In this document: piece after piece, positions 23,796 to 35,464 of the stretch
Position numbering within the stretch: the first letter of the stretch is position 1
How the letters are laid out: each line of letters starts with the position of its first letter
Source: Heterostelium multicystogenum
Lineage: Eukaryota > Evosea > Eumycetozoa > Acytosteliales > Acytosteliaceae
Assembly: GCA_003667245.1 (NCBI GenBank)
Contig: RCNN01000041.1
Coordinates: forward strand, 1-64,000
Length of the DNA: 64,000 nucleotides
Direction of reading: 5' to 3'
Program-made: the position numbers and the translations under genes
The notes under the pieces: generated by a model
The model's input: the letters and a program-made list of their open reading frames with translations, nothing else
Databases searched by the model: none
Told to the model about the DNA's origin: nothing

Positions 23796-26700
23796 TTAAC
23801 CGAATTTTGGTAGATATGTCAAAATTGTCTTCCAATAACTGTCGTTGGTTTCAAGGCAGCATTGTTGATAGATGGTTATGAAAAGTGATTTTACTTCCAT
23901 TAGTCTCTCTCGTCTTTTGTCTTCAATCTCTTCGCGTGTAAGATGAGAGTTGTTACTGTGGTGATGCTTGTACTCATGTCTAGTCTCTTGTTGCTGTTGA
24001 TCTTTATGTTGCTCTTTTCTTGTCTTGTCGCGAGTATGGTTATTTGTTTCATCGGCAGGTCTAACATGGCAACCTGTAGCACCATCCTGTTTTATTCGTT
24101 TGTTGCATCCTCCGCTAGTATTCGAGTCTGTTTCCGAAGAGTTTTGTTCGGAAACCATGTATTCAGGTTCTAGGCCAAAGATAAATTCCCTCTCTGCGTC
24201 TAACTCATCGGTATCCTCATCGTCTGAAACTTTTTTGGAGTTGGATTCATCGTCCATCTCGCTGTTGGAACTGAAGCTGCCATTGGATGGATGTAAGTAC
24301 TTGGGCGAACCACCAAAAGATGAAATTGACTTCATCTTGTCTTGGAGCGATCCCATCAACTGCCAGCTTCCACCGAGCTCTTCTGCATCCTTTTGATACT
24401 GCTGCTGTCTTGGTACGTCAACAGGGATGCTCTTGCCACCAATGGTTGCAGGAGGCATGAAGGAAGATGGGTTAGGTGACATTGAGACACGATGCTCTCC
24501 CATCATAAGTACAGAGGAGACAATCGGTGAGTGGCTCAATGGGGTAGATGGTGCCGAAGACAAATTAGGGAATTTGACTGAAATAGATGAAGATGGTGAG
24601 TTCTTCTTTGGTGTTGGTGGAGCGGATTGGGTATCGACAAGTGGTGATCCACTCTTTCCATAAGAAGAGTAGGTCATTGATCCAGGTGATCTGGTTGGTT
24701 GCTTACTGAAAAACAATGAAGTTGAGGTAGTTACTCCATTGAAACCTCCATTGTGCATTCTATCGTTGGAGTTTGATCTACTTTCTTTTGTTATGGCGGG
24801 TGAAGTTGATTTGTTTTTGCCATTGTTATGACTAGAGCTATTGGTATTATTGTTGTTTTCATTTGAACAACCATTATTATTTACATGATTATTATTATTA
24901 CAACTATTATTATTATTATTATTATTATTTACATTGGTGGTGTTGTTGTCGTTATTTCTGGGTGTGCTTGTACTTTGGTCTCTCTTGAGATGTGAATAAG
25001 CATGGATTGAAAAATCATAAGAAGTAATATATTCTAAAAAATAAAAACAAAAGTAAAAGATGTCCTCTCCTCTTCCAGCTCTGTCTGCAAGTTGATGGCT
25101 AAACAAAAACCAGTCGTAGGCAACCGTAAGATAAAGAACCTCAGAGGCGTTCAATGATTGGTGAATTTCACCGTCAGCCCACAAGCTCAATCTTAAAAGT
25201 GAAATAAACAAGGGTGTACGATCCCATCCAGAGATACAATGAACCAAGACACCTGAATCCTTGGTATCATCCGAAATATACTCAAGCAACAATTTGAGAT
25301 AGTTTTGAGTTAGATTCACTAATTAATAGATCTGTTAGTTAACTGAAAGATTGGTAAAAAGAGATAGAGATACTTACATAAATCCCATGATTTATATTGC
25401 TCCCAAACGACTGGAACTGAATTCTTATCGATTTTGAGCTCAGCAGGATACTCTGTAAAATCCCAACCATAGAATAAGTCTTTGGCATCGTGTCTATTCT
25501 GGTTGAATAAAGCAAAGAACTCTACACCTGGATATGGTGTAGATGCAATTACAAATTGCTTGGTGTATCTATCATGCATATCAGCCTTCTCAGAGGAGCA
25601 AACAAAGAATCCAAATCTTTTCAGGGGTATTAATAACTGGTGATATTCTCTAATCGACTGGATCTACTTACTTCTTTTTCTTATTTTCGACCATCAAATC
25701 ACAAATATATTTTACAGAGAGATGCTTAATGGCTGAAATATCGTTGTTTCTAAGATTCTCCATATTTGGGTATCTCCATTCTCAGCTTCTTCCATCTGGG
25801 CACCATTATTACCACTGTCAAAATAGATTCATGTTAATAACTATATTCGCGATAAGCTACAACAACCAATATTCCCAACACACTCTCCTCTCATACTCTT
25901 CCTGCTTCGATATTTACAATTGTTTTTTCATTGAATTTACACCGGATTGAAACATATATTCAATTTTTTTGGACAAAGTAGATGAACGACACAGATTCTT
26001 ATTGTGATAGTAGATCACAGGGAAAGGGAATCTAGTTCTAACTCTAGCAAATCTTGAACTACTCAATATTTTTTGCATTGACTGTGAGTTGTTAACTAAT
26101 TATAATTATATTAGTTAGTATGGTGTTTCCTGTTACCTGGTGTCTTATTGTTACTTACTTGGTTTAATATCTCTCTCTAAGCAACCTTTACATTTAACCT
26201 CTCGCTCTCCTTCGATAACGATCAACTCTGGTGGATATGTAGCACAGAGCTCACCATTCTTATTGTTGATGTATGAAATGAAGTAATCGCGCTCGAACAA
26301 CTGGTTGACCATTGTTTGATATTTGGTGAGCTCGTACTCTCGCTTGCCAGAGATCGCTGCCTTGTAGCGTCTGAAGCAAGAGAAAAGCTCACACAACTCT
26401 GGGGCAAGGTGTACATCTTTCAAGCCCAAAATACTGGGGTTGAGAAGTTGTTGCTGCGAGCTTGGTGAATCAGGAAGTTGTACAGGACTTGGTGGCTTGA
26501 CAAATTCGATGGTGAAGATGTGAGTGATGCTCCACAGCTTTTGCTTCCGTTTCCATTGCTAGTGTTTATACAATTATTTCCATTTACATTTGTCGAAAGT
26601 GATTCCTGTTGCGTTTGATAGTAATCGTCATTTGCGATCTGTGTAAGACACTTGCTACCATTGGTTGGGATATCGCCATTCATTTGATTATTGCCAATAT

Positions 26701-26866
26701 CTTTTGCTGAAACCAGTATCATTGGATCGTCTGTCGTCAAATTTGAAGTAGCAGTAGGATCTCCATTGAAATTTCCCTTGTAGTCTTCTGTCATTAGTGG
26801 AGCTAACTGATTGAAATTTGATGATACTACTACAGGTGTATGATTTGAACTAGTAGCTGCCTTCAT
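23796..26866 (-). CDS. mtmr14: Myotubularin-related phosphoinositide phosphatase, MTMR14 type
   Basis: The protein, about 900 aa, matches MTMR14 (Jumpy) along its core: NQLFERDYFISYINNKNGEL near the start, HLSVKYICDLMVENKK in the middle, then PYPGVEFFALFNQ. The catalytic loop is HCISGWDRTPLFISLLRLSL, with the CX5R signature intact. LTVAYDWFLFSHQLADR follows. MTMR14 dephosphorylates PI3P and PI(3,5)P2 and damps autophagy in animals. After the catalytic domain lies a ~250-residue Asn/Ser-rich insert, ending in a conserved-looking C-terminal helix (EEIEDKRRERLMEVKSLF). Introns lie near 26080-26155, about 25820-25885, 25620-25676 and 25320-25377. Frame breaks are near 26440, 26060, 25930 and 25760. 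The last exon (1.5 kb) is unbroken. Confidence 0.9.
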
Positions 26867-27282
26867 ATGTCTAATATACTTTGATTGATACTATATACGA
26901 CTTCTAAACAACACTGTCACTATTATCTTTTATGCTACTACTCTGTTATTAAATACTACTAACAAACTTTACTAACTAAACTATCTAAACTAGCTATTTA
27001 TTATAATATATAAAATAATAAATTGTAAATTAGTATAACTAATATAACAACAATTATAAATATATATCTCTATCTATATATAAATTAAAATTCAAAGAGT
27101 AGAGTTGAACTTGATTTTACTCATGAATCAAATATCAAATAACTAAACTAACAAATAAATAAATAAACAAATATATTAATAAATAAATAAATAACCAAAA
27201 ACTATTATTTTTATAAAACAATATAAAGATCCTCTGCTCTTCTATTGTTATATTCTACTCTTTTCCACTACTCTATTTAATA

Positions 27283-27340
27283 TACTCTACTCTACTCGAT
27301 TCGACTACACTCTACTCTACTCTACTCTACTCTAATCTAC
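27283..27340. repeat. (CTACT)n pentanucleotide repeat
   Basis: About eleven tandem copies of a CTACT-type unit, with one interruption near 27298-27306. It lies in the promoter side of the MTMR14 gene. Confidence 0.85.
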
Positions 27341-28440
27341 TAAATTACTATAGTAAATCTTTATAATAGGGTTATTATTTATTATATTTGTTTTTGTTAG
27401 CTTGATAGCTGCTGTTGCTGCTACTACTACTCTTACTTTAGGTATGTATTATTATTATTATAATTATTATGTTATGTTTTTTTTTTATTAATTTCTGGTT
27501 TTTTCAAAATATATATAAATAATATATAAATTGACGACAGCTTGATTTTGCTTTCCAACAACAGCAACACAACAACAAAGTTTAATTTCTTCTTGTTTTT
27601 TCTAAATTATTTAATTAAATTTGTTTTTATTTTATTTTTTGCTAGCAATTTGTATTTTTTATTATTAATATTTTGCTGTTTTGGTCAATACCTTCTTTTT
27701 TGCGAGTTTGATTTCCCTCTTTTTGGGGAAGAAAGAAATTTAAATAACAAAGCTTTGCTAAACTTAAATTATTAATTTGATTCTTCTTCTTCTCCTGATG
27801 ATGATGATAATGATAACAGTGATTTGATTGATAATTTTAACAACAACAATACATATACATCTTTTAAATAGATCTATGTATAATTTTATATATTCTCTGA
27901 ATGAACAAACTGATTAAATGAATTCACTATGTAATTAATAAAAGTTTACAACAAAATAATAAAAAGTAGTAGAGTGAACAAGTCAAATAATTTGTATTTG
28001 TATTACAATGTGTAGAATAAATAATCCTAGACAAACAAACCATCAATTAAAATCCAAATCCAAATGCAATGAAATTATTTGTTTTGATTATACTAATAAT
28101 TTTAGCTATCTACTTTAGGCTTATTTATTATCTATTTACTCATTAATATGAAATGAATAGAAGTAACTTTTAAATTTATGTTATCTTCTTCTCCTTACTT
28201 CTTTTTCTTTATATTTAATAAAGTACTAAATCCAACTACTTTTGCTGCTGTTGCTGCTTTGTTTGTAAAACAATATTGCTTGAGATGCTATATTATGTTG
28301 TTGAAGATGAAGTATTAAATGAATAATAAACTATCAATTGTTATTTGTTGTGTTAAAAAAAAATCAATAAAAACTTTATAGATGAAGAAAATATGAATAA
28401 TTATTGTAATGCGTAATATTCATTCATTGATATAACCCAA

Positions 28441-28498
28441 CCAATCAATCAATCAATCAATCAATAAACAATCAATTAATCAATAAACAATCAATCAA
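28441..28498. repeat. (CAAT)n repeat
   Basis: Tandem CAAT/TCAA units with AAAC interruptions. It is intergenic and low complexity. Confidence 0.85.
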
Positions 28499-29060
28499 AA
28501 ATATAGATAATCTATCAAACAGATAAATAAACCTATATAAATCTTATACTACTGTTACTTTTTTAAACAAATTGAAGTTGTCATATAAATATCATCATTT
28601 ATTTTTATTATTATTAAATATTTAATATTCAACATTAATTAGATCAATTTTAAAATTTGTTGAATTATTTTTATTATTATTATTAATTTTGCATGAATGA
28701 CTGAATGAATTTAACACAAATATCACGTATTTATTGATGTTGGGATTGGATCAACAACAATCATCATCATTTCTACACAATGGTGATGGGTGGTAATATA
28801 CATAAAAATCGGCAAAAAAAAACAAAAAACACCAAAAAATGAAAAATAATATTAGTTGGAACTTTCAATGCTTGCATTGCCGTGCTTAGGACTGCTGTAG
28901 ACTACGCTACTCCTGATGAGGATCCATCATTCCACAATTGACATTGATTATAATTGTTGATTTAAATTAAATCAAATTTAGTTTTATATAAATATAGATA
29001 TATATATATAAATAAAGATATAATAGTATTACAATATATTTTTTTTGTGTGATATAAAAT

Positions 29061-30271
29061 ATGTCAAAAGATAATTTTGAAGATGTGGGTGAGGAGGTTA
29101 CCAGAGGAATTCAAAAAGATTGATGGTGCTACAAATGTGGACTGTTGAGGATATCGATGAGCAAGTCGACAAGGTGGAGCTCAGGCTGGAAATAGCGCAA
29201 TCACCTCCATGCTCAAGAGCATGAAGGTTGGTTCTGACATGTCCAACATGGTCATGCCAGGTTCATTCATCTTGCACGTTCTACACTTGGCTATTTCGCA
29301 GACAACTGCTCAGCTTACTTTGATCAGCTGATTCTCTGTAACTCTATTGAGGACCCAATGGAGCGTATGCTACAGGTGTATCGATACCTCATGAGCCACT
29401 CGTTGGATCCCCAAGGACGTCTCAAAGAAGCCACTCAATCCAGTTCTGGGAGAAACTGCTCAACTAAAGACCAACTTTCCCAATATAAACACAACCGCTC
29501 ACTCTCTCTGTGAGCAGATTTCACATCATCCACCCATTTCATCGTCCATTGTCTACGGAGGTTGGCGCATCAGTAGCCTATTTCTCACCAATCAAAGGAT
29601 CATTCATGGAACCTACATCAAGCTGAATCTAGAAGGTCAGCTTGTCATCAAGCTCGACAAATTCAACGAAGAATACCTCTGCACACTTCCATCAATGGCC
29701 ATCAGAATGTTCAGAGGTTTCGGTGAGTTATTGGAAACTCAGTTCTAACTTGCTCCACCAACAATATTTCAATCCACACCAAATTTTTGCCAAAAGTAAG
29801 TTGATACTCTACCTCCACTTGAAACCTCCCATTCTCACATAGCTACTCTTCTTTCCTACTTTTAGCCACTATTGATCGGAAACTACAATGTTATTGAAGC
29901 AAAGATACTCAGAGGAAAGGATAAAGTTTATAAACTTAAAGGACAGTGGGATGCTGAGATAAAGATTTCACCATACAAAAAAAGACGATTTCAAACATTT
30001 CTATGAAAAGAGTAGACTGACACCAGGTGTTGTGGAGCCGATACCAGAGGACCAGCTTTTTGCAACCGATTCATCAAAGATCTGGGGAGGACTGTTCAGT
30101 GTTGCCAAAAACAATGGTAGCTCCAGAGACATTACCAGAGAAAAGACATTGGTCGAGGAAGACCAACGTAAAAAGGCACAGGAAAGAAAGAACAAGGGAG
30201 AAGAGTGGAAACCACAACACTACACTCAAGACAAAGAGGGACGTTGGATTTTAAATAGTTTTAAGAACTAA
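29061..30271 (+). CDS. Oxysterol-binding protein family (short OSBP/ORP), frame-disrupted
   Basis: About 380 aa; an ORD-only oxysterol-binding protein, the short form common in Dictyostelium. The family fingerprint is EQISHHPPIS. KPLNPVLGETAQ, just upstream, is the second hallmark. SMLKSMKVGSDMSNMVMPG and ARSTLGYFADN form the lid-side region. The C-terminal part (KIWGGLFSVAKN, EEDQRKKAQERK, EEWKPQHY) matches the usual ending. One intron at 29796-29865. Frame changes are near 29148, 29172, 29275, 29430, 29722 and 29980 (A7 run), a higher density than most genes here. Because key motifs and the splice site remain intact, I prefer sequence error, but recent pseudogenisation is possible. ORPs bind sterols or phosphoinositides and move them between membranes. 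Confidence 0.8.
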
Positions 30272-30618
30272 CATGCAATAGATACATAAATTATATTGTA
30301 TAACTAACTACACTACGACAAGAAACAAAAGGTAATAAATAAATTTTAACTTGATTGTTTTGATGTTTGTAAATTGTCAAATTTGGTCTTGCCTGTCAAT
30401 CACATACAACGACAAATCTAATCTCTGATAAATCAAAAGATCTGGATAAATATTAGATATTGGATTTGAGTGATTGAAATACATCTTGATTACATATTGA
30501 TTGACATTCTGTTTTGAAGATATATATTGTGTTTAAATAGATAGATAAAAAAAAGTACAAATAGGAAGAGTATTTGATTTAAAATAGTATCAATTTAAAT
30601 TGATTGCCTTGATTTAGA

Positions 30619-31201
30619 ATTTTTCTATGTTCCACTCAATAAACCAGATCGATTGGTACAATTTTTTGATGTAAAATCATCATGGGATCCAAGAACAATG
30701 ATCAATCAATCAGTTGAGTGAAATCCAATAAAGTGGTACATGCCAAGTTTGGTCACAGGATTTTTAAATTGAATTGTACAAATGTTATAAATAGAGTCTT
30801 AACGAGATTGCTCAAAAGCCACGTGACTATTTATGTATAAAATATTGCACAACTAAATTAATTTAATTTGTGGAATTAACAACACATGGTCTGACTTTGT
30901 GTTTTAAACTCCATCTTAAGTGGGTGGAGTATTGAACTGGGGATCACTTGGTCTTTGAAGGAGAAATACACAGAGATCTTATATTCGGGGTGAGGTCATT
31001 TGTGATGGTTCAAATTTGTGTATTTTTATGCTAATAGACTTGATCATGCAGTGCAAAAATAAACTTAATAATTCAGATGAAGGAATCATATATCTATCTC
31101 CCCGTTTTGAAAAAACACAGTACAAAAGGTCACTGCAGAACAACACTATGGTAATAGGACCTGATGAGATTTTGAAGAAATTGTTTGAATGTGAGGTGTA
31201 A
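30619..31201 (+). pseudogene. Possible gene remnant
   Basis: Two short open stretches have normal amino-acid composition: one at ~30619-30720 (FFYVPLNKPDRLVQFFDVKS) and one ending at a TAA at 31199-31201 (GIIYLSPRFEKTQYKRSL, then VIGPDEILKKLFECEV). They are not in one frame and have no clear start. I do not recognise a family. Chance open frames remain possible. Confidence 0.25.
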
Positions 31202-32216
31202 TAACAAAGTGACCAATCAGAGCTGTTTTAACCTGATCAGTAGACACACAGTGCAACAACATTTCAACAACAACAGCTCAATCTTTGCAAACAAAAACGA
31301 AAAACAAATTCAAAAAATCTCCTTTCATATTAAATTCTAACCAAATATCCATGATCACAATCTCCAGATATGGTTTTTATTTCTCCCCAAAAAACTTTCA
31401 ATCAAAGAGACGATAATTTAGGATCAAAACTGATTTTCAAAATTTGCTGAACATAGTTTGCAATGGGTCTTCATATGATTACGGTCCACTTTTGACACAG
31501 AGACCTAGTATGGAGGGTATAGAATGGTCTTACTTTTTACGACTCCAATTTGGGTGTTTTGCATTTGATTGAGTAGTAAGAATATCAGGATTTGGTTGAT
31601 TGGCTGATTGGTTAGTTGGCAGGAACACACAGAAACTGGTGAGATACATTATTTGAAGTCTGCATACTGCAGTGAGTAGTCTGACGACACAGAGACCTTT
31701 CCATTTCAATTGTTTTTATTTTTATAATAATTATATTTATTAATAACGGTCGTTTTAATGATCACTCAATATTAATAATATTAGAAAGATCTGCCAATCA
31801 TTAAACATCATTCTATTCAAACCATAAACACTCAACAACATCCTTCCTTTTATCTCTGATTTCCACCAGTATTAAACAGTCACAAAAATCAACAACAACT
31901 CTAAACATTTCATATCTCTTTCCAAACCATCACCATCAACCCCTCGTCTCTCTTAAGTCTATCTCAATCCAAACCAAACCAAACCATCACCAACATTGAA
32001 TTAAGCCGATCCTTTATTTTCACCTCACCTCACCTTCCTTAATAATCCTACCTTTGGCTACTGACATTTACACTTTATTTATTATAAACAAAACAAAGTA
32101 CATATCTATCTGTCAGCCTTGACTCAACACAAAGATCACATATCTACTTTCTATCATATTACACTGAATATTACCTTCTGTCCTACCTGACTTTCATTTG
32201 TATTGTACACTTGACA

Positions 32217-32600
32217 GTTAGAAATTTACCTACTTGGTTTTGACATTTATTCAATCCATTCAGTTTGGTATTTGTCCTCGTTTCTAAAGTTTCAGTTGTC
32301 TTCATAAGATTTTCACCTTGATCGATAGCCTCAAACATCTGGACTGTTTTACTTCTTGTTTTGTCGCATTTTTCTTCAACCTGTTCGCACAACACTTTTA
32401 GTTTTGTTTTTTTGTTTCGCAAGCACTGTCAACGAAGAATTTCAGCTATCAAAGTTTTGCTTTTTCCTTTTTTCCTTTTCAGTATCTCAATTTCTAAAAC
32501 TATAAAACTTTTTTCCAAAACTTCTTTTTTAGCGTGTTTTTTAAATTCACCACTTCCAAATACAAAAATAAACGTCTATTCATTTGCAAAAGCAGCTTGT
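32217..32600 (-). CDS. Possible helical-protein exon, unrecognised
   Basis: An open stretch of charged, helix-prone residues (QVEEKCDKTRSKTVQMFEAI) ends at a reasonable splice donor (GTAAAT) near 32217. Upstream coding potential exists (KKEVLEKSFIVLEIEILK) but an in-frame TGA near 32443 and frame uncertainty break it. The heptad-like pattern vaguely recalls SNARE or other coiled-coil motifs. No downstream exon was found. It could be a decayed gene or chance. Confidence 0.25.
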
Positions 32601-32946
32601 TGATGTCCTGTTAATTAATATATAATTTTTGAAACATAAATTATCCCAAACAGATCATCATCGTCGTACAACTTCCCTCTACAACCCCACTAAGGATCTT
32701 TTACTCCAAATCTTCCAAGACATACCTGCCCATCGATTTATTCGATCACTATCAACAACCCACCATCCATCCTACTTTACATCACACTCCATCCATATAT
32801 TATTTATTTTTAAAATTTTCCAAATCAAAAACTTGTAGTATAAAATTTATATATAGATATATAAATATATTATTATTATTATATTCTTATTATTATTATA
32901 AGTCGACACATATAAATATTATCTTTCAATCTACGATATTATTACA

Positions 32947-35177
32947 ATGAAATTGCTTGTGCTAAGCTTGATAGTTGTAATACTATCTGTTTTTTGTAAT
33001 TCATTGGCCAGTGCCGCCAATCCAGTGCCAAAGCAAAATTTCAAATTGGCACTCATTCTGAGTGGTGACTTCACCGATCTCGGATATAATTATGCTTGCA
33101 ATCAAGCCTTGATCAATGTTGAGAAGGCTTTGAAAATTCACAATCAAACCACTGTTTTCAACAGTATTGTCACCTACGACGAAACTGTCAATCTCATCAA
33201 ATCTTTGGTCCGTCAAAAATATAATTTGATCATTGGAAGTTCGATTGAGCATGTTGCAGCTACCCAAGATATGGCTGCCATCTACAAATCAACTTATTTC
33301 TTGATCCGTGGTTTGGGTACTCCAACACTCAACAATGTCCGTAATATTTTCATTGACTTTGGTATTGGACATTACCTCATTGGATACATGGCTGCAATGA
33401 CCTCGACCTCCAAGAAGATTGGAATTGTTGTCCCAGGTCCACCATCTCTTAGTTACGTTACTGCAAACGCTTTCTACTTGGGAGCCAAGAACTTCTCTAA
33501 CGACATCCAAGTTTACAATGCCGAAATTGGTTCATGGTACAACCCAGTCATCGAGGTTGGAGCTACCAACGAACTTATTAACCGTGGTGTCGACGTAGTT
33601 GCAATGTCCGCAGATGACCTCTCAGTTCAATCTACCGCCATTTCTCGTGGTGCCTTATCATTTGGTACCTCAGGTTATCCAGTATACAATATTTTCGGTG
33701 AATCAATCCTTACCAGTATCATCACTAACTGGACAATGGCCTACTTGAATGCATCTCAAGATATTATTGCCGGTACCTTCACCCCACAGCTTTACTACGG
33801 AACCATCAAAGATGGTGGTATTATTATGGATCCACAATACAGTTATCTCGTAAGTATAGATAGAATCCATTAGACTGAATTCTCTCTAACCAAATGTTTT
33901 AATCTATAGGTTGACACTGAAAAGCTTTCCAAATTCTCAACTTTGATTGATAATTTGAAGGCAATGGACTTTGATGACCTTCCATACAGCTACAATAAAT
34001 TATATTTGAACAGTAGCTATGGAAAGGAGAGATTGACTCAGTCTGATCTTTTACAGAGTCCATATCTTTTACCAGAAATCATCAATTTGGGTAGATATGT
34101 AATTCCACCAAACGAAGTATGTATAAGATGAATATAATCCAATTGAATAATTTCTAATCATTTTGTTCCAAAAGGTTGTCGTTAAGAAAGTCAATTACCT
34201 ATGGTTTTTCAATTGCCTCTGGAATTGTTGGTTTGGTCGCCCGTTGCCATTATTGTTGGTTTGTTCATCTTCAAGGAAACTAAGATCATGAAGTCTGCCA
34301 GTCCACTTTTCTGTATGTTGATTGTCTCTGGTGGTCTATTAATTTACACCGCAGTTATTCTCTGGGTACAAAGTCCAACCACTGGAATGTGTCGTGCTCG
34401 TATTTGGTTGATGTCCCTCGGTTACACTATCATGCTTGGAAACATGGTTATCAAGAATTTCAGAATCTGGCTTATCTTTGAGTAAGTATTAATTCACTGT
34501 ATAGATCTAAATCAATATTAACCTGGTATCATTTTTAGCAATCCAATGTTGAAGAAATTAAGAATTACCAACGCCAAGTTGATGCCATGGCTCGGAGGAA
34601 TTGTCTTGTTGAACTGTGTTATTTTGGCCATTATGACCGGTGTAGGAGATATGCACTCTGAGAGATCCTACGGATTCGAGGGTATTTTGAATACGATTAC
34701 CGTGTCACCTGCTCAATGAACCAAAAGTGGAAACATTGTACTCTATATCCTGCTAATTTACCACGCCGTTCTATTGTTGGTCGGTTGTTTCGTATCCTGG
34801 AAGATTAGAATCGTTGACATTGCGGAGTTTCAAATGAGTCCAAATCTATTGCCAACACACTCTATGCCATTTCCTTCTGTCTTTTCATTATCATCCCACT
34901 CATGGTTTCTCAAACCACCTACGATTCACAAATCATCATTATTTGTGCAAGCGCTATTTCACTACTGCTTCAACTCTCACCATCCTCTTCCTTCCCAAGT
35001 TCTGGCGTCTTTACACCAAAGGGTGTCAATGCCGATCCATTCTCATCCACCCAATCAATGTCCTTCGACAAGTCTGTCGGTGGACAAACCAAAGGTCCAG
35101 TTGAGATGGACACCGTCATTGTATCACAGAATCCACCTGATTCATCCAATGCAGTCGACAACGAGACTCAATCTTAA
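32947..35177 (+). CDS. Metabotropic glutamate/GABA-B receptor-like protein (Grl, class C GPCR) with BMP-type ligand domain
   Basis: About 685 aa. A signal peptide (residues 1-24, LVLSLIVVILSVFCNSLASA) leads into a ~320-residue extracellular domain of the bacterial BMP/lipoprotein substrate-binding family: LALILSGDFTDLGYNYACNQ, then YNLIIGSSIEH. A seven-helix class C region follows (IIVGLFIFKETKIMKSASPL, KNFRIWLIF, LYILLIYHAVLLLVGCFVSW), with a short Ser/Thr-rich tail. Introns 33850-33909, 34117-34174 and 34482-34538 are clear. Frame breaks lie near 34195, 34240, 34690, 34725 and 34835. Dictyostelium has a family of such Grl receptors, some of which sense GABA or glutamate in development. The ligand here is unknown. 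Domain order and length fit the family. Confidence 0.88.
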
Positions 35178-35464
35178 GCTTAAATAAACATATAAATATA
35201 TAGATAACATATATCAATTCAAATATAACCAACTAACTAAACGACTTTACTTTGATCATATTATCTTTATGGTACCATTGTTGTATTATGTTATATTATA
35301 TCACAACAACTTGTATTTTGTATTTGATGAAGCTTAAGAAAAAGGAGGAAACAGTTTATTACTTTAAATTAGTTGATTGGTCGCATATTAACTGATATAT
35401 ATTGGAGCCATATCAAGACAAAGACAAGAGGTGGAAATGGATCGATAAGGTAATATTTTGCTGT

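Larger units (their letters stand above)
26867..29060. promoter_or_regulatory. Divergent gene-free region between MTMR14 and OSBP genes
   Basis: About 2.2 kb of AT-rich DNA between two gene starts. It contains a CTACT-type repeat (27283-27340), a CAAT repeat (28441-28498) and a T-rich stretch at 27540-27775 whose open frame is only low-complexity Phe/Leu. No gene is supported. Confidence 0.5.
30272..32946. other. Gene-poor region between OSBP and Grl genes
   Basis: About 2.7 kb, mostly noncoding. Two places look weakly coding (30619-31201 on +, 32217-32600 on -; listed separately). Positions ~31800-32120 are C/A-rich and unlike surrounding AT-rich DNA. The last few hundred bases should hold the promoter of the Grl receptor gene. 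Confidence 0.5.

Noticed and set aside
27542..27775. Phe/Leu-rich plus-strand open frame
   Set aside because: T-rich low-complexity DNA with no conserved motif, no intron signals and poor codon pattern.
29061..30271. Calling the OSBP gene a pseudogene
   Set aside because: Fingerprint motifs, intron and C-terminus are intact; breaks are single-base indels like those elsewhere, so sequence error is the simpler reading.
32629..32838. Plus-strand open frame before the Grl gene
   Set aside because: His/Ser/Thr-rich translation of C/A-rich DNA; more likely 5' UTR or promoter of the receptor gene.
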